Below are positions 32,014-41,388 of a DNA stretch of 64,000 nucleotides, piece after piece (position 1 is the stretch's first letter; every line of letters starts with the position of its first letter). The position numbers and the translations under genes are program-made. This stretch comes from Rhizobium sp. Q54 (lineage in GTDB: Bacteria; Pseudomonadota; Alphaproteobacteria; Rhizobiales; Beijerinckiaceae). The stretch covers positions 18,819-82,818 of the forward strand of contig CAMCUC010000005.1 of assembly GCA_945878875.1 (NCBI GenBank), read 5' to 3'. Below the pieces are notes generated by a model that was given only the letters and a program-made list of their open reading frames with translations, was not told the origin of the DNA and made no database searches.

Positions 32014-33126
32014 ATGAAGACCCGCATAAAGAACCGCTTGAAGGGGATTGCGACCGCCGCGCTCTTTGCCTCGCCCGCTCTGGCCTCTGCCGCTCTGGCG
32101 CAGACTGTGCAATCGCCCGCAGAATTCTATCCCGGCAAAACCATGACGTTTTACGTCGGGCTTTCGGCTGGCGGCGGCTACGATCAGAACGCGCGTCTGG
32201 TGGCGCGCTACATTGGCAGATACTTGCCTGGTCAACCGACAGTCGTCGTGCGCAATATGCCCGGCGGCGGCGGCCTCGTGATGATGAATTACGTCGCCAG
32301 CGTTGCGCCCAAAGACGGCTTGCACATTGCTGCGCCCCAACGCGGCGTGCCGCTGGAGCCACTGCTTGGCGCAGCCTCGCACGCCAAGTTTGATCCGCTC
32401 ACGATGCACGCCATCGGATCGGTGAACGCCGACACGTCGGTGGCGATGGTTGCTGCGCGCACCGGCATCAAGACGTGGCAGGATTTGCGGACGCGCGAAG
32501 TGATCGTCGCAGGCACCGGCGTCAGCACCGAGAGCGTAGTGGTGCCTTATGTCCTGCGTAACCTGCTGGGCCTTAAGTATAAAGTGATTGCGGGTTATCC
32601 CGGCGGCAACGAGACGAACCTCGCCATGGAGCGCGGCGAGGCCGACGGTCGCGGCACGTTCTCGTGGACCAGCCTCAAGCCGCAATATAAGGAATGGATC
32701 GAGAGCGGTAAGTATTTGATCCTGTATCAGCAGGGTTTGCGCCGCCATCCCGATATGCCCAACGTTCCGCTGATCACCGACATGGCGGAGACGCAGGAGC
32801 AGAAGGACATTTTCAAACTCCAGTTCAGCGCGTTTGAAATGGGCCGCCCGTTATTTGTCGGTGACGACGTGCCGCTGGCGCGCGTCAACGCGCTGCGCCG
32901 CGCCTTTGACGCCTCCATGAAGGACAAGGCGCTGATCGCCGACGCCGAAAAGACCGGCATGGAAGTGAACCCGATGACGGGCGAGGAAATGGCTGTGATG
33001 CTGAAGGAAGTCTATGCGACTCCCAAGGCGATCATCGAAAAACTTGCCGACGCCTCGCGCCTGAAGCCGGATCTGAAAGTGATTGAGACAAAGCTCAAAG
33101 AGGGCGACAAGCCAGCTGCAAATTAA
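32014..33126 (+). CDS. Bug/TctC-family tripartite tricarboxylate-type substrate-binding protein
   Basis: Signal peptide; FYPGKTMTFYVGLSAGGGYDQNARLVARYIGRYLPGQPTVVVRNMPGGGG. Confidence 0.85.
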   Translation: MKTRIKNRLKGIATAALFASPALASAALAQTVQSPAEFYPGKTMTFYVGLSAGGGYDQNARLVARYIGRYLPGQPTVVVRNMPGGGGLVMMNYVASVAPKDGLHIAAPQRGVPLEPLLGAASHAKFDPLTMHAIGSVNADTSVAMVAARTGIKTWQDLRTREVIVAGTGVSTESVVVPYVLRNLLGLKYKVIAGYPGGNETNLAMERGEADGRGTFSWTSLKPQYKEWIESGKYLILYQQGLRRHPDMPNVPLITDMAETQEQKDIFKLQFSAFEMGRPLFVGDDVPLARVNALRRAFDASMKDKALIADAEKTGMEVNPMTGEEMAVMLKEVYATPKAIIEKLADASRLKPDLKVIETKLKEGDKPAAN

Positions 33127-33135
33127 ACTCTGACA

Positions 33136-33170
33136 AGAACGCGGCGCGCTGTTTGGCGCGCCGCGTTGTT
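33136..33170 (+). terminator. Terminator-like hairpin
   Basis: aacgcggcgcgc tgtttg gcgcgccgcgtt, followed by gtttaatt. Confidence 0.7.
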
Positions 33171-33203
33171 TAATTCCTTAAAACTCCTGCAAGAGAGCGC
33201 ACA

Positions 33204-34325
33204 ATGACTTCCTCGACGCTTGTTTCCGATGAGCTGGCCAAAAAGTTCGCCACCGAAAAAGGTACGCCTTACGAGCGTTGGGTGCAGGCGGAAGGGCTGG
33301 ACATCATCAGCGGGCATTATGTGCCCAACCTGCGTACGGTGGATTTGAAGCCCTGGGCGCGTCGCGGCGGCAAGGGCGTGTTCATCAACCACGAGGCCTC
33401 GCGCACCTCCAACGATTGCTATGTGTGCGAGATTCCGCCCGGCGGAAAGCTTGAGCCCCAGCGCCAATTGTTTGAAGAAATGGTGCTGGTGCTGGAGGGT
33501 CGCGGCTCGACGAGCGTGTGGAACGACAAGGGCCAGAAGCTCACGTTTGAATGGAAAGCCGGCGCTATTTTCGCGATTCCGCTCAACGCTTTTCACCAGC
33601 ATTTCAACGGCTCGGGCGCCGCCCCCGCGCGCTATGTGGGCGTGACGTTTGGCCCGCAATTGCTGAACATGTTTGATGACGTCGATTTCGTCTTCAACAC
33701 GCCGCGCGATTTCCCGGAGCGCTTTTCGGGCGAGCCTGATTACTTTTCAAACAAGGGCGAGCAGGATGGCTTTCTGCTGCGCACAAACTTCGTGCCTGAT
33801 GCTGTAAACCTGCCGTTGATCTCGGCCAAAGAGCGCGGGGCCGGCGGTGGTCATATCCGCTTCAACATGGCCAAGGGAGCCATGGCCAGCCACATCTCGC
33901 AATTTCCCGTCGGCACCTACAAGAAGGGCCATCGCCACGGCCCCGGCGCGCATGTGATCGTGCTTTCGGGCGAGGGTTATTCGCTGATGTGGGAGCAGGG
34001 GCAGGAGCCAAAGCGCTATGATTGGGAGCCGGGCACTTTGATCGTGCCGCCCAACAATACGTTCCATCAGCATTTCAATTCCGGCCCCACGCCCGCGCGC
34101 TATCTCGCGTTCAAACACTCCTCGCCGCGCAATGCGCAGGGCGTGCCGCTATCGTGGATCAGCTCGCGCCTTGGCGGCAACCAGATTGATTACGCCGACG
34201 AGTCAGACATCGTGCGCAATCTGTATCGCGAGGCGATGGCGCGCCACGGCCTTGAGCCGAGGATGGACGCAATCATCGCCGCCGAACTTGAGACCCTGCC
34301 GCCCAAGCCCGCGATGGCCGGTTAG
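33204..34325 (+). CDS. Bicupin-domain protein
   Basis: Two cupin repeats: FNGSGAAPARYVGVTFG and FNSGPTPARYLAFKHSS, each preceded by (T/A)FHQH. Confidence 0.85.
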   Translation: MTSSTLVSDELAKKFATEKGTPYERWVQAEGLDIISGHYVPNLRTVDLKPWARRGGKGVFINHEASRTSNDCYVCEIPPGGKLEPQRQLFEEMVLVLEGRGSTSVWNDKGQKLTFEWKAGAIFAIPLNAFHQHFNGSGAAPARYVGVTFGPQLLNMFDDVDFVFNTPRDFPERFSGEPDYFSNKGEQDGFLLRTNFVPDAVNLPLISAKERGAGGGHIRFNMAKGAMASHISQFPVGTYKKGHRHGPGAHVIVLSGEGYSLMWEQGQEPKRYDWEPGTLIVPPNNTFHQHFNSGPTPARYLAFKHSSPRNAQGVPLSWISSRLGGNQIDYADESDIVRNLYREAMARHGLEPRMDAIIAAELETLPPKPAMAG

Positions 34326-34331
34326 CAGAAA

Positions 34332-35789
34332 TCACGCGCGCGCAGGGGTTTTGCGCGCGCTGATCTGCGTGATCGCCGCCCCAAGCAGAAAGCCTGCCGT
34401 ACACAACAGCAGGCCCCACACGTTCACGCCCAGATCAAGATCGAACCTGCCAGTTCCAAGCGCCAGCCAGCGCGGCAGGAGTGAAACTTGCGCGAATGTC
34501 TCGACCGCGCGGGCTATGCCCAGCAAAAGGCCGGGCCAGAACGCCAGATGAAAGCTGAGCGGACCGGCGCCGCGCGCAAACGACAGCAGGAAAATCGGCG
34601 CCAATCCCATCACCATCGTGCCGGAAATCGTGGTGGGTGCGATGATAGCAGGGCCGATCCTGTCGCCTAGATAAATCGACAACAGCGGCAGATTGCCGAC
34701 GATTGCGACGATGATAATAGCCCGTCGGCCAATTGTCAGATCGCGCTCGATGGGGCGCGGCGCCTCGCTGCTCCAGTCGCGCGCCGATAATTTGGCGACG
34801 CTGGTGAACGTCGAGTCGATAGTGGATCCGCCCGAGGTCAGCATCATGCCGTTGAACAAGAGCATCATGCCAAAGCCGAGCGAGGCAGGGACGCTGAGGC
34901 TGGGGGCGCCGACAAGCTCAAACGCGCGCGCGTAAAGCCCGACAAAACTAAATAAAAATATGAAGCCGCCGCTCAGGACGCCCGCCAGCACGAAGCTCGC
35001 CAGCATTTTGCGCGGGCTGTTGAGAAAGCCGCGATCCGTCAGCACGGGATCGTGAAACGGATAGGACAGTACCTGCACAAGCGCCAGCAGGCAGAACGTC
35101 AGGCCTGCCTGATGCGTCGAGATAGGCACGCCGGGCAGTCCTTTGCTCGCCATCGGCGGTAGCAATACCGCCATCAGAACGCCGAGCAAAATAAAGGCTG
35201 CAATCATTTGCAGGCGATCCGTCAACAGGCTGGCGCGCATGCCGCCCGTCCAGGCATAGGCGAGCGTGAAGATTGTCACGAGAAGTGCTGCGATCCAATA
35301 CGACGCCGAGCCTTCGGGACCGAAAAACAGCGCCATGACTTTGGTATTGGACCAGACTTCGTTGAACAGGCGAAACGCGATCGCCGCCATAAACAGCTTT
35401 GCGCAAGTCGCGCCGTATTTAGCCGTCAACATTTGCGGCAGCGAGGTCCAGCCGCCGCGCGTGCGCATGAAATAGATCGTCACGCCCGCCACAACGAAGC
35501 TGAGATAATAAATCGTGTAGCCGATAGAACCCGCAAGCCCGAACGCGTAGCCCAGATCCGCCGCATTGGTGATCGACTTGGCGAACACCCATGTGATTGC
35601 GGCGCTGAATGCGACCAGCAAAATACCGGGCTCTTTGCCCGATGCGCTCTTGCCGTCGAAAAATCGCGGCGCAGCGACTGCGCGCGGCGTACTCAACCAT
35701 GTCGCTACGCAATAAACGGCCAGAATAACCCAGGGACTCGCGTCAATCAGGAATGGGCTTGCGTCAATCAAAAGCGGGGCGTTTTGCAT
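34332..35789 (-). CDS. Sodium:solute symporter (SSS) family protein
   Basis: 485 aa polytopic; AFSAAITWVFAKSITNAADLGYAFG; SGGSTIDSTFTSVAKL. Confidence 0.85.
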   Translation of the reverse strand: MQNAPLLIDASPFLIDASPWVILAVYCVATWLSTPRAVAAPRFFDGKSASGKEPGILLVAFSAAITWVFAKSITNAADLGYAFGLAGSIGYTIYYLSFVVAGVTIYFMRTRGGWTSLPQMLTAKYGATCAKLFMAAIAFRLFNEVWSNTKVMALFFGPEGSASYWIAALLVTIFTLAYAWTGGMRASLLTDRLQMIAAFILLGVLMAVLLPPMASKGLPGVPISTHQAGLTFCLLALVQVLSYPFHDPVLTDRGFLNSPRKMLASFVLAGVLSGGFIFLFSFVGLYARAFELVGAPSLSVPASLGFGMMLLFNGMMLTSGGSTIDSTFTSVAKLSARDWSSEAPRPIERDLTIGRRAIIIVAIVGNLPLLSIYLGDRIGPAIIAPTTISGTMVMGLAPIFLLSFARGAGPLSFHLAFWPGLLLGIARAVETFAQVSLLPRWLALGTGRFDLDLGVNVWGLLLCTAGFLLGAAITQISARKTPARA

Positions 35790-35897
35790 TCTCGCCGCTT
35801 AGCACGAACCGCGCGCCGCGTCATGGTCGCCCACAACATTTTGATCGACGTTGCTCGCAGTTTTTAATTTGCAGCAGCGTTTCGGCGGCCCTTCGGT

Positions 35898-35926
35898 CCG
35901 CGTGCGCGCGGTCCAGAGGGGCGCTT
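35898..35926. repeat. Partial REP-like element related to copies A/B
   Basis: cgcgtgcgcgcggtccagaggggcgctt matches the right arm of copy A. Confidence 0.5.
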
Positions 35927-36428
35927 ATCTTGCGCGCTTCTTCAGCCGTTCCTCCATGTCGGCAATCTCGCGGGTCTGTTCACGGATCACGCCGTTGGCG
36001 AGTTTTTTGGCCTGCTCTTCCTTGCCGTGTTTCAGCACGATGCGCGCCATTTCTATGGCGGCCTGATGGTGGGGGATCATCGCGCGCGTAAACGCCTCGT
36101 CGGGATCGGCGATGCTGGCGTCTTTGGCCATATCGGCGTGCATTTTGTTCATGACGGCGGTGTTTTGCGCACATGTGCGGGCAGGGTCGTCGTTTGACTG
36201 GCGTCGGTCGTTGCGCCAGCGCGCATGGATTCCTGCACCATGCCCATGTTGCGTGTGGCGCTCATGTTCTGCATCAGGCTCATGCATTCCTGCGGCATGT
36301 TTTGCATGACGCGCCGACATTGCTCGGGCAATTGGTTCGTAGTTTGGCTGGCGCCGTTGGGCGCTGGCGGCACCGGTTGCGAGCGTGATCGACAGGCATG
36401 CAGCGAAGATGGTTTTGGTCTTTGACAT
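35925..36428 (-). CDS. DUF305-family protein (apparent compensating frameshifts inside)
   Basis: AVMNKMHADMAKDASIADPDEAFTRAMIPHHQAAIEMARIVLKHG; the middle reads better in another frame. Confidence 0.65.
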   Translation of the reverse strand: MSKTKTIFAACLSITLATGAASAQRRQPNYEPIARAMSARHAKHAAGMHEPDAEHERHTQHGHGAGIHARWRNDRRQSNDDPARTCAQNTAVMNKMHADMAKDASIADPDEAFTRAMIPHHQAAIEMARIVLKHGKEEQAKKLANGVIREQTREIADMEERLKKRAR

Positions 36429-36646
36429 GGAAGGTTCCCTCACATCCGGGCCTCAATGAGGCTGTCGGTAGCAAGATTAACGTTAGCGCGACGTTTTAGT
36501 TTCGTTCTGCTCGCGCCGCGTGAGCCCTCGTCACCGGCAGGAGCTTTGTCATCTGCTTGCAAAGCAGCTCGCCCGACGCTTTCGCCAGCGGCGATTAACG
36601 GTTATCGTCGCGCCAACAGACAGGGGCTCGCCCTGCCGAAAAACCA

Positions 36647-37618
36647 ATGGGAGGCATAGAGAACATGTCAAAGCTGCCGTTCGGCGCCAATTTCAAGCGC
36701 GCGCAAATTTTGTGGGAATTGGGGCTGCACATTGCGGGCAATCCACAAACCCGATACGGCGGAGACCGGGATATGCGCATCTCCGTTGGCAGCGGCGCCG
36801 GGGAGGCGTTCCGGCCCTCGCTCAATTTGGCGACCGGCTCGGCGATCATGGCCTATGACGTGGCCCGCGGCGATGTCGATGCCGCCTTCGTCAATCCATC
36901 TGCTTTGCTGACGCAGGCCTGTCGCGGAACGGGCCTGTTCACGCGGCCGCTGCCGCTGCGTATCATCGCGTCTTATCCCAGCGTGGACCGGTTCGTGATC
37001 GCCATGCGCAAGGGGCTGGGCTTTACCTCGCTGCATGACGTGAAGAAGGCGCGCTATCCGCTGCGCGTGTCACTGCGCGAAGACCCGACGCATTCAACGC
37101 TGGTGCTTGTGGCGCAATTGCTCGGGCATTACGGCATGAGCATCGCCGACATTGAAGCTTGGGGCGGCTGCGTCGTGCCTGCCGGTCCGCCCAACGACAA
37201 GCGCCGCATGGCGGGCATTTTCGACGGCACGCTTGACGCTGTATTTGACGAGGGCATCAGCTTGTGGATCGCGGAGGCGCTCGCCAATAATATGGCATTG
37301 ATCCCCATCGAGTCCGACGCGTTTGAAGCCATGCAAGCCATCGGCTGGCGTAAAGTAGAGCTGAAAACCGGGCGCTTCTCCCATTTGCCAGCCTATGACG
37401 CTTTCGACTTCAGCGGCTGGCCGCTCTACGCGCGCGCCGATCTTGCGGACGAGATAGCGTACAAAATCTGCGGCGCCTTCAAAGCCCGCCACGACGAGAT
37501 GACATGGGAGGAAGGCACGCACGAAGGCCTGGCGCATTTGGGCATAGAGACCGACGCCACGCCAATGGACGTGCCGATGCATCCGGGCGCGCAAAGGTGG
37601 TGGCGGGAGCAGGGGTGA
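36647..37618 (+). CDS. TAXI-family solute-receptor-like protein without obvious signal peptide
   Basis: RISVGSGAGEAFRPSLNLATGSAIMAYDVARGDVDAAFVNPSALLTQA. Confidence 0.75.
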   Translation: MGGIENMSKLPFGANFKRAQILWELGLHIAGNPQTRYGGDRDMRISVGSGAGEAFRPSLNLATGSAIMAYDVARGDVDAAFVNPSALLTQACRGTGLFTRPLPLRIIASYPSVDRFVIAMRKGLGFTSLHDVKKARYPLRVSLREDPTHSTLVLVAQLLGHYGMSIADIEAWGGCVVPAGPPNDKRRMAGIFDGTLDAVFDEGISLWIAEALANNMALIPIESDAFEAMQAIGWRKVELKTGRFSHLPAYDAFDFSGWPLYARADLADEIAYKICGAFKARHDEMTWEEGTHEGLAHLGIETDATPMDVPMHPGAQRWWREQG

Positions 37619-37774
37619 GCGATATCAGCGCAAAGCGACGCTGAACGCCCGCAGCCTGCGCTTGTCCTGAAGCGGCGCCAGCCCCATGTAAAGCACATGG
37701 CTGCGAGCTACTGGCCTGCCCCGCCTTGCGGTGCCGCGCCAGTCAATACGCCAGTTTTGCGAGAGGATGATTGC

Positions 37775-38272
37775 ATGACCCCTGAGCCCATGTCTCCTGA
37801 GCCAATGGATACCGGATTGTCTGCGCAGGATCGCGCCCAGATCGCCGAAGGGCTTTCGCGTTTGCTGGCCGACACCTACACGCTCTATTTGAAGACGCAC
37901 AGTTTTCACTGGAACGTGACCGGGCCGATGTTCAACACGCTGCACCTCATGTTTGAGCAGCAATACAACGAGCTTGCGCTGGCCGTTGACTTGATCGCCG
38001 AGCGTATTCGTGCGTTGGGCGTTCACGCGCCGGGATCGTATCAGCAATATTCCGCTCTCACGTCCATCATCGAAGAGACCGGCGTTCCGTCCGCCGAAAA
38101 GATGATCCAGCAATTGGTTCAGGGGCAGGAGGCCGTCGTCAAAACCGCCCGCAGCATTTTCCCCCTTGCCGACAAGGCCGGCGACGAGCCCACCGCCGAT
38201 CTGTTGACGCAGCGCATGCAGGTGCATGAAAAAACCGCATGGATGTTGCGCAGCATGATCGCGAAGGCCTGA
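37775..38272 (+). CDS. dps: Dps-family DNA-protection/ferritin-like protein
   Basis: [52 protein letters not shown]. Confidence 0.93.
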   Translation: MTPEPMSPEPMDTGLSAQDRAQIAEGLSRLLADTYTLYLKTHSFHWNVTGPMFNTLHLMFEQQYNELALAVDLIAERIRALGVHAPGSYQQYSALTSIIEETGVPSAEKMIQQLVQGQEAVVKTARSIFPLADKAGDEPTADLLTQRMQVHEKTAWMLRSMIAKA

Positions 38273-38311
38273 AGCTTTGAGGGGCGCGCACAACGCGTCC
38301 CTTTCAGGCTT

Positions 38312-38428
38312 TCAGCGCAGCCAGAATTTGATCACCAGCGCGACAACGCTCAGCGTCGAGACGCTGGCGGCCCAGATGGCGGCCATCCAAAGCAATTGCT
38401 TCCAGAGCGGGCGCTCATAACCGCTCAT
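38312..38428 (-). CDS. DUF2474-like small membrane protein (38 aa) of the cytochrome bd locus
   Basis: MSGYERPLWKQLLWMAAIWAASVSTLSVVALVIKFWLR*, ATG directly after the cydB stop codon. Confidence 0.75.
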   Translation of the reverse strand: MSGYERPLWKQLLWMAAIWAASVSTLSVVALVIKFWLR

Positions 38429-39436
38429 TTAATGGTACCCGTGCGAGCCGACCTTGCCGCGAAAAACCCAGTACGACCAGATTGTGTAGGCAAGAATGAG
38501 CGGCACTGTCAGCACGGCGCCGACAAGCATGAACGCCTGGCTGCGCGGTGCGGTGGCTGCGTCCCATATTGTGACGGCGCCGGGAATGACATAGGGAAAC
38601 ATGCTGATTCCCAACCCAATGAACGTAAGCAAAAACACGCCCAGCGTCAGGAAGAACGGGCTGGCTTCGGCGCCCTCGCGCATCGCGCGCCAGAAGGCCC
38701 ATGCCAGCGCCGCCGTGAGCACGGGCACTGGCGCGGTGGCCAGCACGTTGGGCATGTCAAACCAGCGGCTGACATAGGAGGGATGCAGATAAAGCGTGGC
38801 CAGACTGACGAACACGATAGCGATGAGAATGGCGGGAAACAGAATCCATGCAAAACGTCGCGCGACGGGCTGCGCCTCGCCCTCCGTTTTCCAGATCAGC
38901 CAGGTGGCGCCTAGCAAAGCATAGCCCACAACGACGCTGGCGCCAGTGAGGACGCTGAAGGGCGTCAACCAGTCAAGCCAGCCTCCGGCATAGGCGCGAT
39001 CAACGACTTTGACGCCTTGCAGCAACGCGCCAAGCGCGACGCCCTGAGCAAAGGCCGCGGTGGCCGAACCCGCCGTGAACGCGAAATCCCAAAACGCTCT
39101 GTGGCCGGGATCGCGCCAGCGAAAATCAAAGGCCACGCCGCGAAACACAAGGCCCAGCAACATTGCGATGATCGGCGGATAAAGCGCGGGCAACACGATG
39201 GCGTAGGCCAGCGGAAAGGCCGCCAGCAGGCCGCCGCCGCCCAGCACCAGCCACGTTTCGTTGCCGTCCCAAACCGGGGCGATGGAATTCATGGCCTGAT
39301 CGCGACTGTCTCCAACCTTGAAGGCCGAGAATAGAATCCCGATCCCGAGATCAAACCCGTCAAGGACAACATAGGCGAACACGGCGAAAGCGATGATGAA
39401 CGCCCAGACGATGGTGAGGTCAATGGCCAGCGTCAT
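38429..39436 (-). CDS. cydB: Cytochrome d ubiquinol oxidase subunit II
   Basis: VLDGFDLGIGILFSAF, PVWDGNETWLVLGGGGLLAAFPLAYA. Confidence 0.95.
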   Translation of the reverse strand: MTLAIDLTIVWAFIIAFAVFAYVVLDGFDLGIGILFSAFKVGDSRDQAMNSIAPVWDGNETWLVLGGGGLLAAFPLAYAIVLPALYPPIIAMLLGLVFRGVAFDFRWRDPGHRAFWDFAFTAGSATAAFAQGVALGALLQGVKVVDRAYAGGWLDWLTPFSVLTGASVVVGYALLGATWLIWKTEGEAQPVARRFAWILFPAILIAIVFVSLATLYLHPSYVSRWFDMPNVLATAPVPVLTAALAWAFWRAMREGAEASPFFLTLGVFLLTFIGLGISMFPYVIPGAVTIWDAATAPRSQAFMLVGAVLTVPLILAYTIWSYWVFRGKVGSHGYH

Positions 39437-39440
39437 CGCT

Positions 39441-40850
39441 CTACTCCGAAGTCATAGATGGGTGGGACGGCGTCAACGGCGTCGCAAGGCCTGCGGTGCG
39501 AATGGGGCCTGGCTCACGCACGGGCACGCCCGCCGGATCGGCGGCCATCAGTTTGAGCAGGTAGAGCGTGCCCGCGCCGAACACGAAGAAATACACGATG
39601 ACAAAAGCGATCAGCGAGGCCGCGACGGCCGGCGTCGCTAAAGGCGCCACGCTCTGGGCCGTCGTCAGCAATCCGTAGATTGTATAGGGCTGGCGCCCAA
39701 CCTCCGTAGTAATCCAGCCCGCCAGCACCGCCACATAGCCCGAAGGCCCCATGACGAGCGCAAAGCGCAGCAGCAGCGGCATGTCGTAGAGCCTTGAGCG
39801 AAAGCGCGCTTAAAGGCTCAGCAGCCCAAGGCCCAGCATCGCCATGCCCAGCCCCACCATAATGCGGAAGGCGTAGAAAACGAGCGTTACCGGAGGCTGC
39901 TTGTCGGGATCAATCGTATCAAGCCCCGCCATTGGCGCATTCCGGTCATGCTTGAGGATCAGCGACGACGCCTTGGGAATTTGAATGGCGTAATCAATGC
40001 GCTTCTCGGCCTCGTTGGGAATCCCGAACAGGATCAACGGCGCCCCGTCCGGATAGCTCTTGTAATGGCCCTCCATCGCCATGACCTTTGCGGGCTGGTG
40101 CTCAAGCGTGTTCAACCCATGCAGATCGCCCAGCACGATTTGCACGGGCGCGGCGATTGCCACCATCCACATCGCCATCGAGAACATGGTGCGCGCGTGG
40201 ACGTTGGCGGAATCCTTGAGAAGGCGCCATGCGCCCACGGCCCCAACCGTCAGCGCGGTGGTGAGATAGGCCGCCGTGATCGTGTGCGTGAGGCGATAGG
40301 GGAAGCTCGGGTTGAAAATGATCGCCCACCACGAAGGCCCGGGCAGAAACTGGCCGTTCTCGCCCATCTCGAAGCCCGTGGGCGTATGCATCCAGCTATT
40401 GGCCGACAAAATCCAGAATGCGGAAATGAAGGTGCCGAGTGCGACAAGGCAGGTGGCGGTGAAGTGCAGCTTCTTACCGACTTTCTCCATGCCAAAAAGC
40501 ATCACGCCCAGAAAACCGGCCTCAAGGAAAAACGCGGTGAGCACTTCATAGGCCATCAAAGGCCCGATCACCGGACCGGCCTTGTCGGAAAACACCGACC
40601 AATTCGTTCCAAACTGGTAGGACATCACAATGCCCGAGACGACGCCCATCGCGAAAGCCACGGCGAAAATCTTGCGCCAGAATTTAAACAAATCCAGATA
40701 AACTGATCTATCCGTCCATAACCAAAGCCCCTCCAGTACGGCGAGAAAGCTCGCCAGTCCGATCGTGAGGGCGGGAAAAATAAAATGAAAACTGACCGTG
40801 AAAGCGAACTGGATGCGCGCCAGCATGAGAGCGTCAAAATGATCAAACAT
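39441..40850 (-). pseudogene. cydA: Cytochrome d ubiquinol oxidase subunit I, interrupted by an in-frame TAA at 39810-39812
   Basis: ORF 39810..40850 (RIQFAFTVSFHFIFPALTIGLA) and ORF 39441..39782 (GWITTEVGRQPYTIYGLL) are in the same frame, separated only by one stop and 9 codons. Confidence 0.85.
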
Positions 40851-41388
40851 ACTTGTGCTCCTGCGCGGATCCCGCGTTTGGGCGACCATCAAGCTGCGGT
40901 TCGAAACCACCAGATTGCGCCGCAAACCGCTTCATGACGACGATAGTAAACGTCGCATCGGCAACGGCGACCTAGTGAAGCCATCGACGACGAACCGGCG
41001 CAGTTAGTCCTCAAACGACATAAAATGAGATGCTAAAGCGATAATTCGAAGCCAGATTTATTAGTTTTATCTTATATACTGCAGAAGCTGGTCCCGTCAA
41101 GTTTTCGCTCTGCCTGAAATGACGGCGAAACGTCGCAGCGCAAAGCCGTCATCAGAATAGTGTTGGAGGCGAGCGCTCAACGCACCCAAGCAGTCAATGT
41201 CGATCCTTTCATTTGATAGCCACCTTTGTGTCAGGTCTGTTAAGTCATGCCCGTGTCGTAATTCGTGAATAGCGGTACGGGACAATTGTCGCGCGCTGAC
41301 CGTTGAAATTTCTGGCCTTAAACCAAGCTGTCAGGCTATATCCGGCAACGCTCTAATGGACTTTCAGTTTCAATCAGGCGTCGGGCGA

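Noticed and set aside
31792-32748. N-terminal 319 codons of ORF 30562..32748
   Set aside because: Lies antisense to the Bug-type receptor; MFS homology begins at Met 31791
35750-35789. Short tandem duplication in the SSS symporter N-terminus (LIDASPFLIDASPW)
   Set aside because: Probably a trivial duplication or start-site artefact; does not affect the call
41097-41285. 62-aa minus-strand ORF in the cydA-DUF1045 intergenic region
   Set aside because: No recognisable family, no convincing RBS; probably chance ORF
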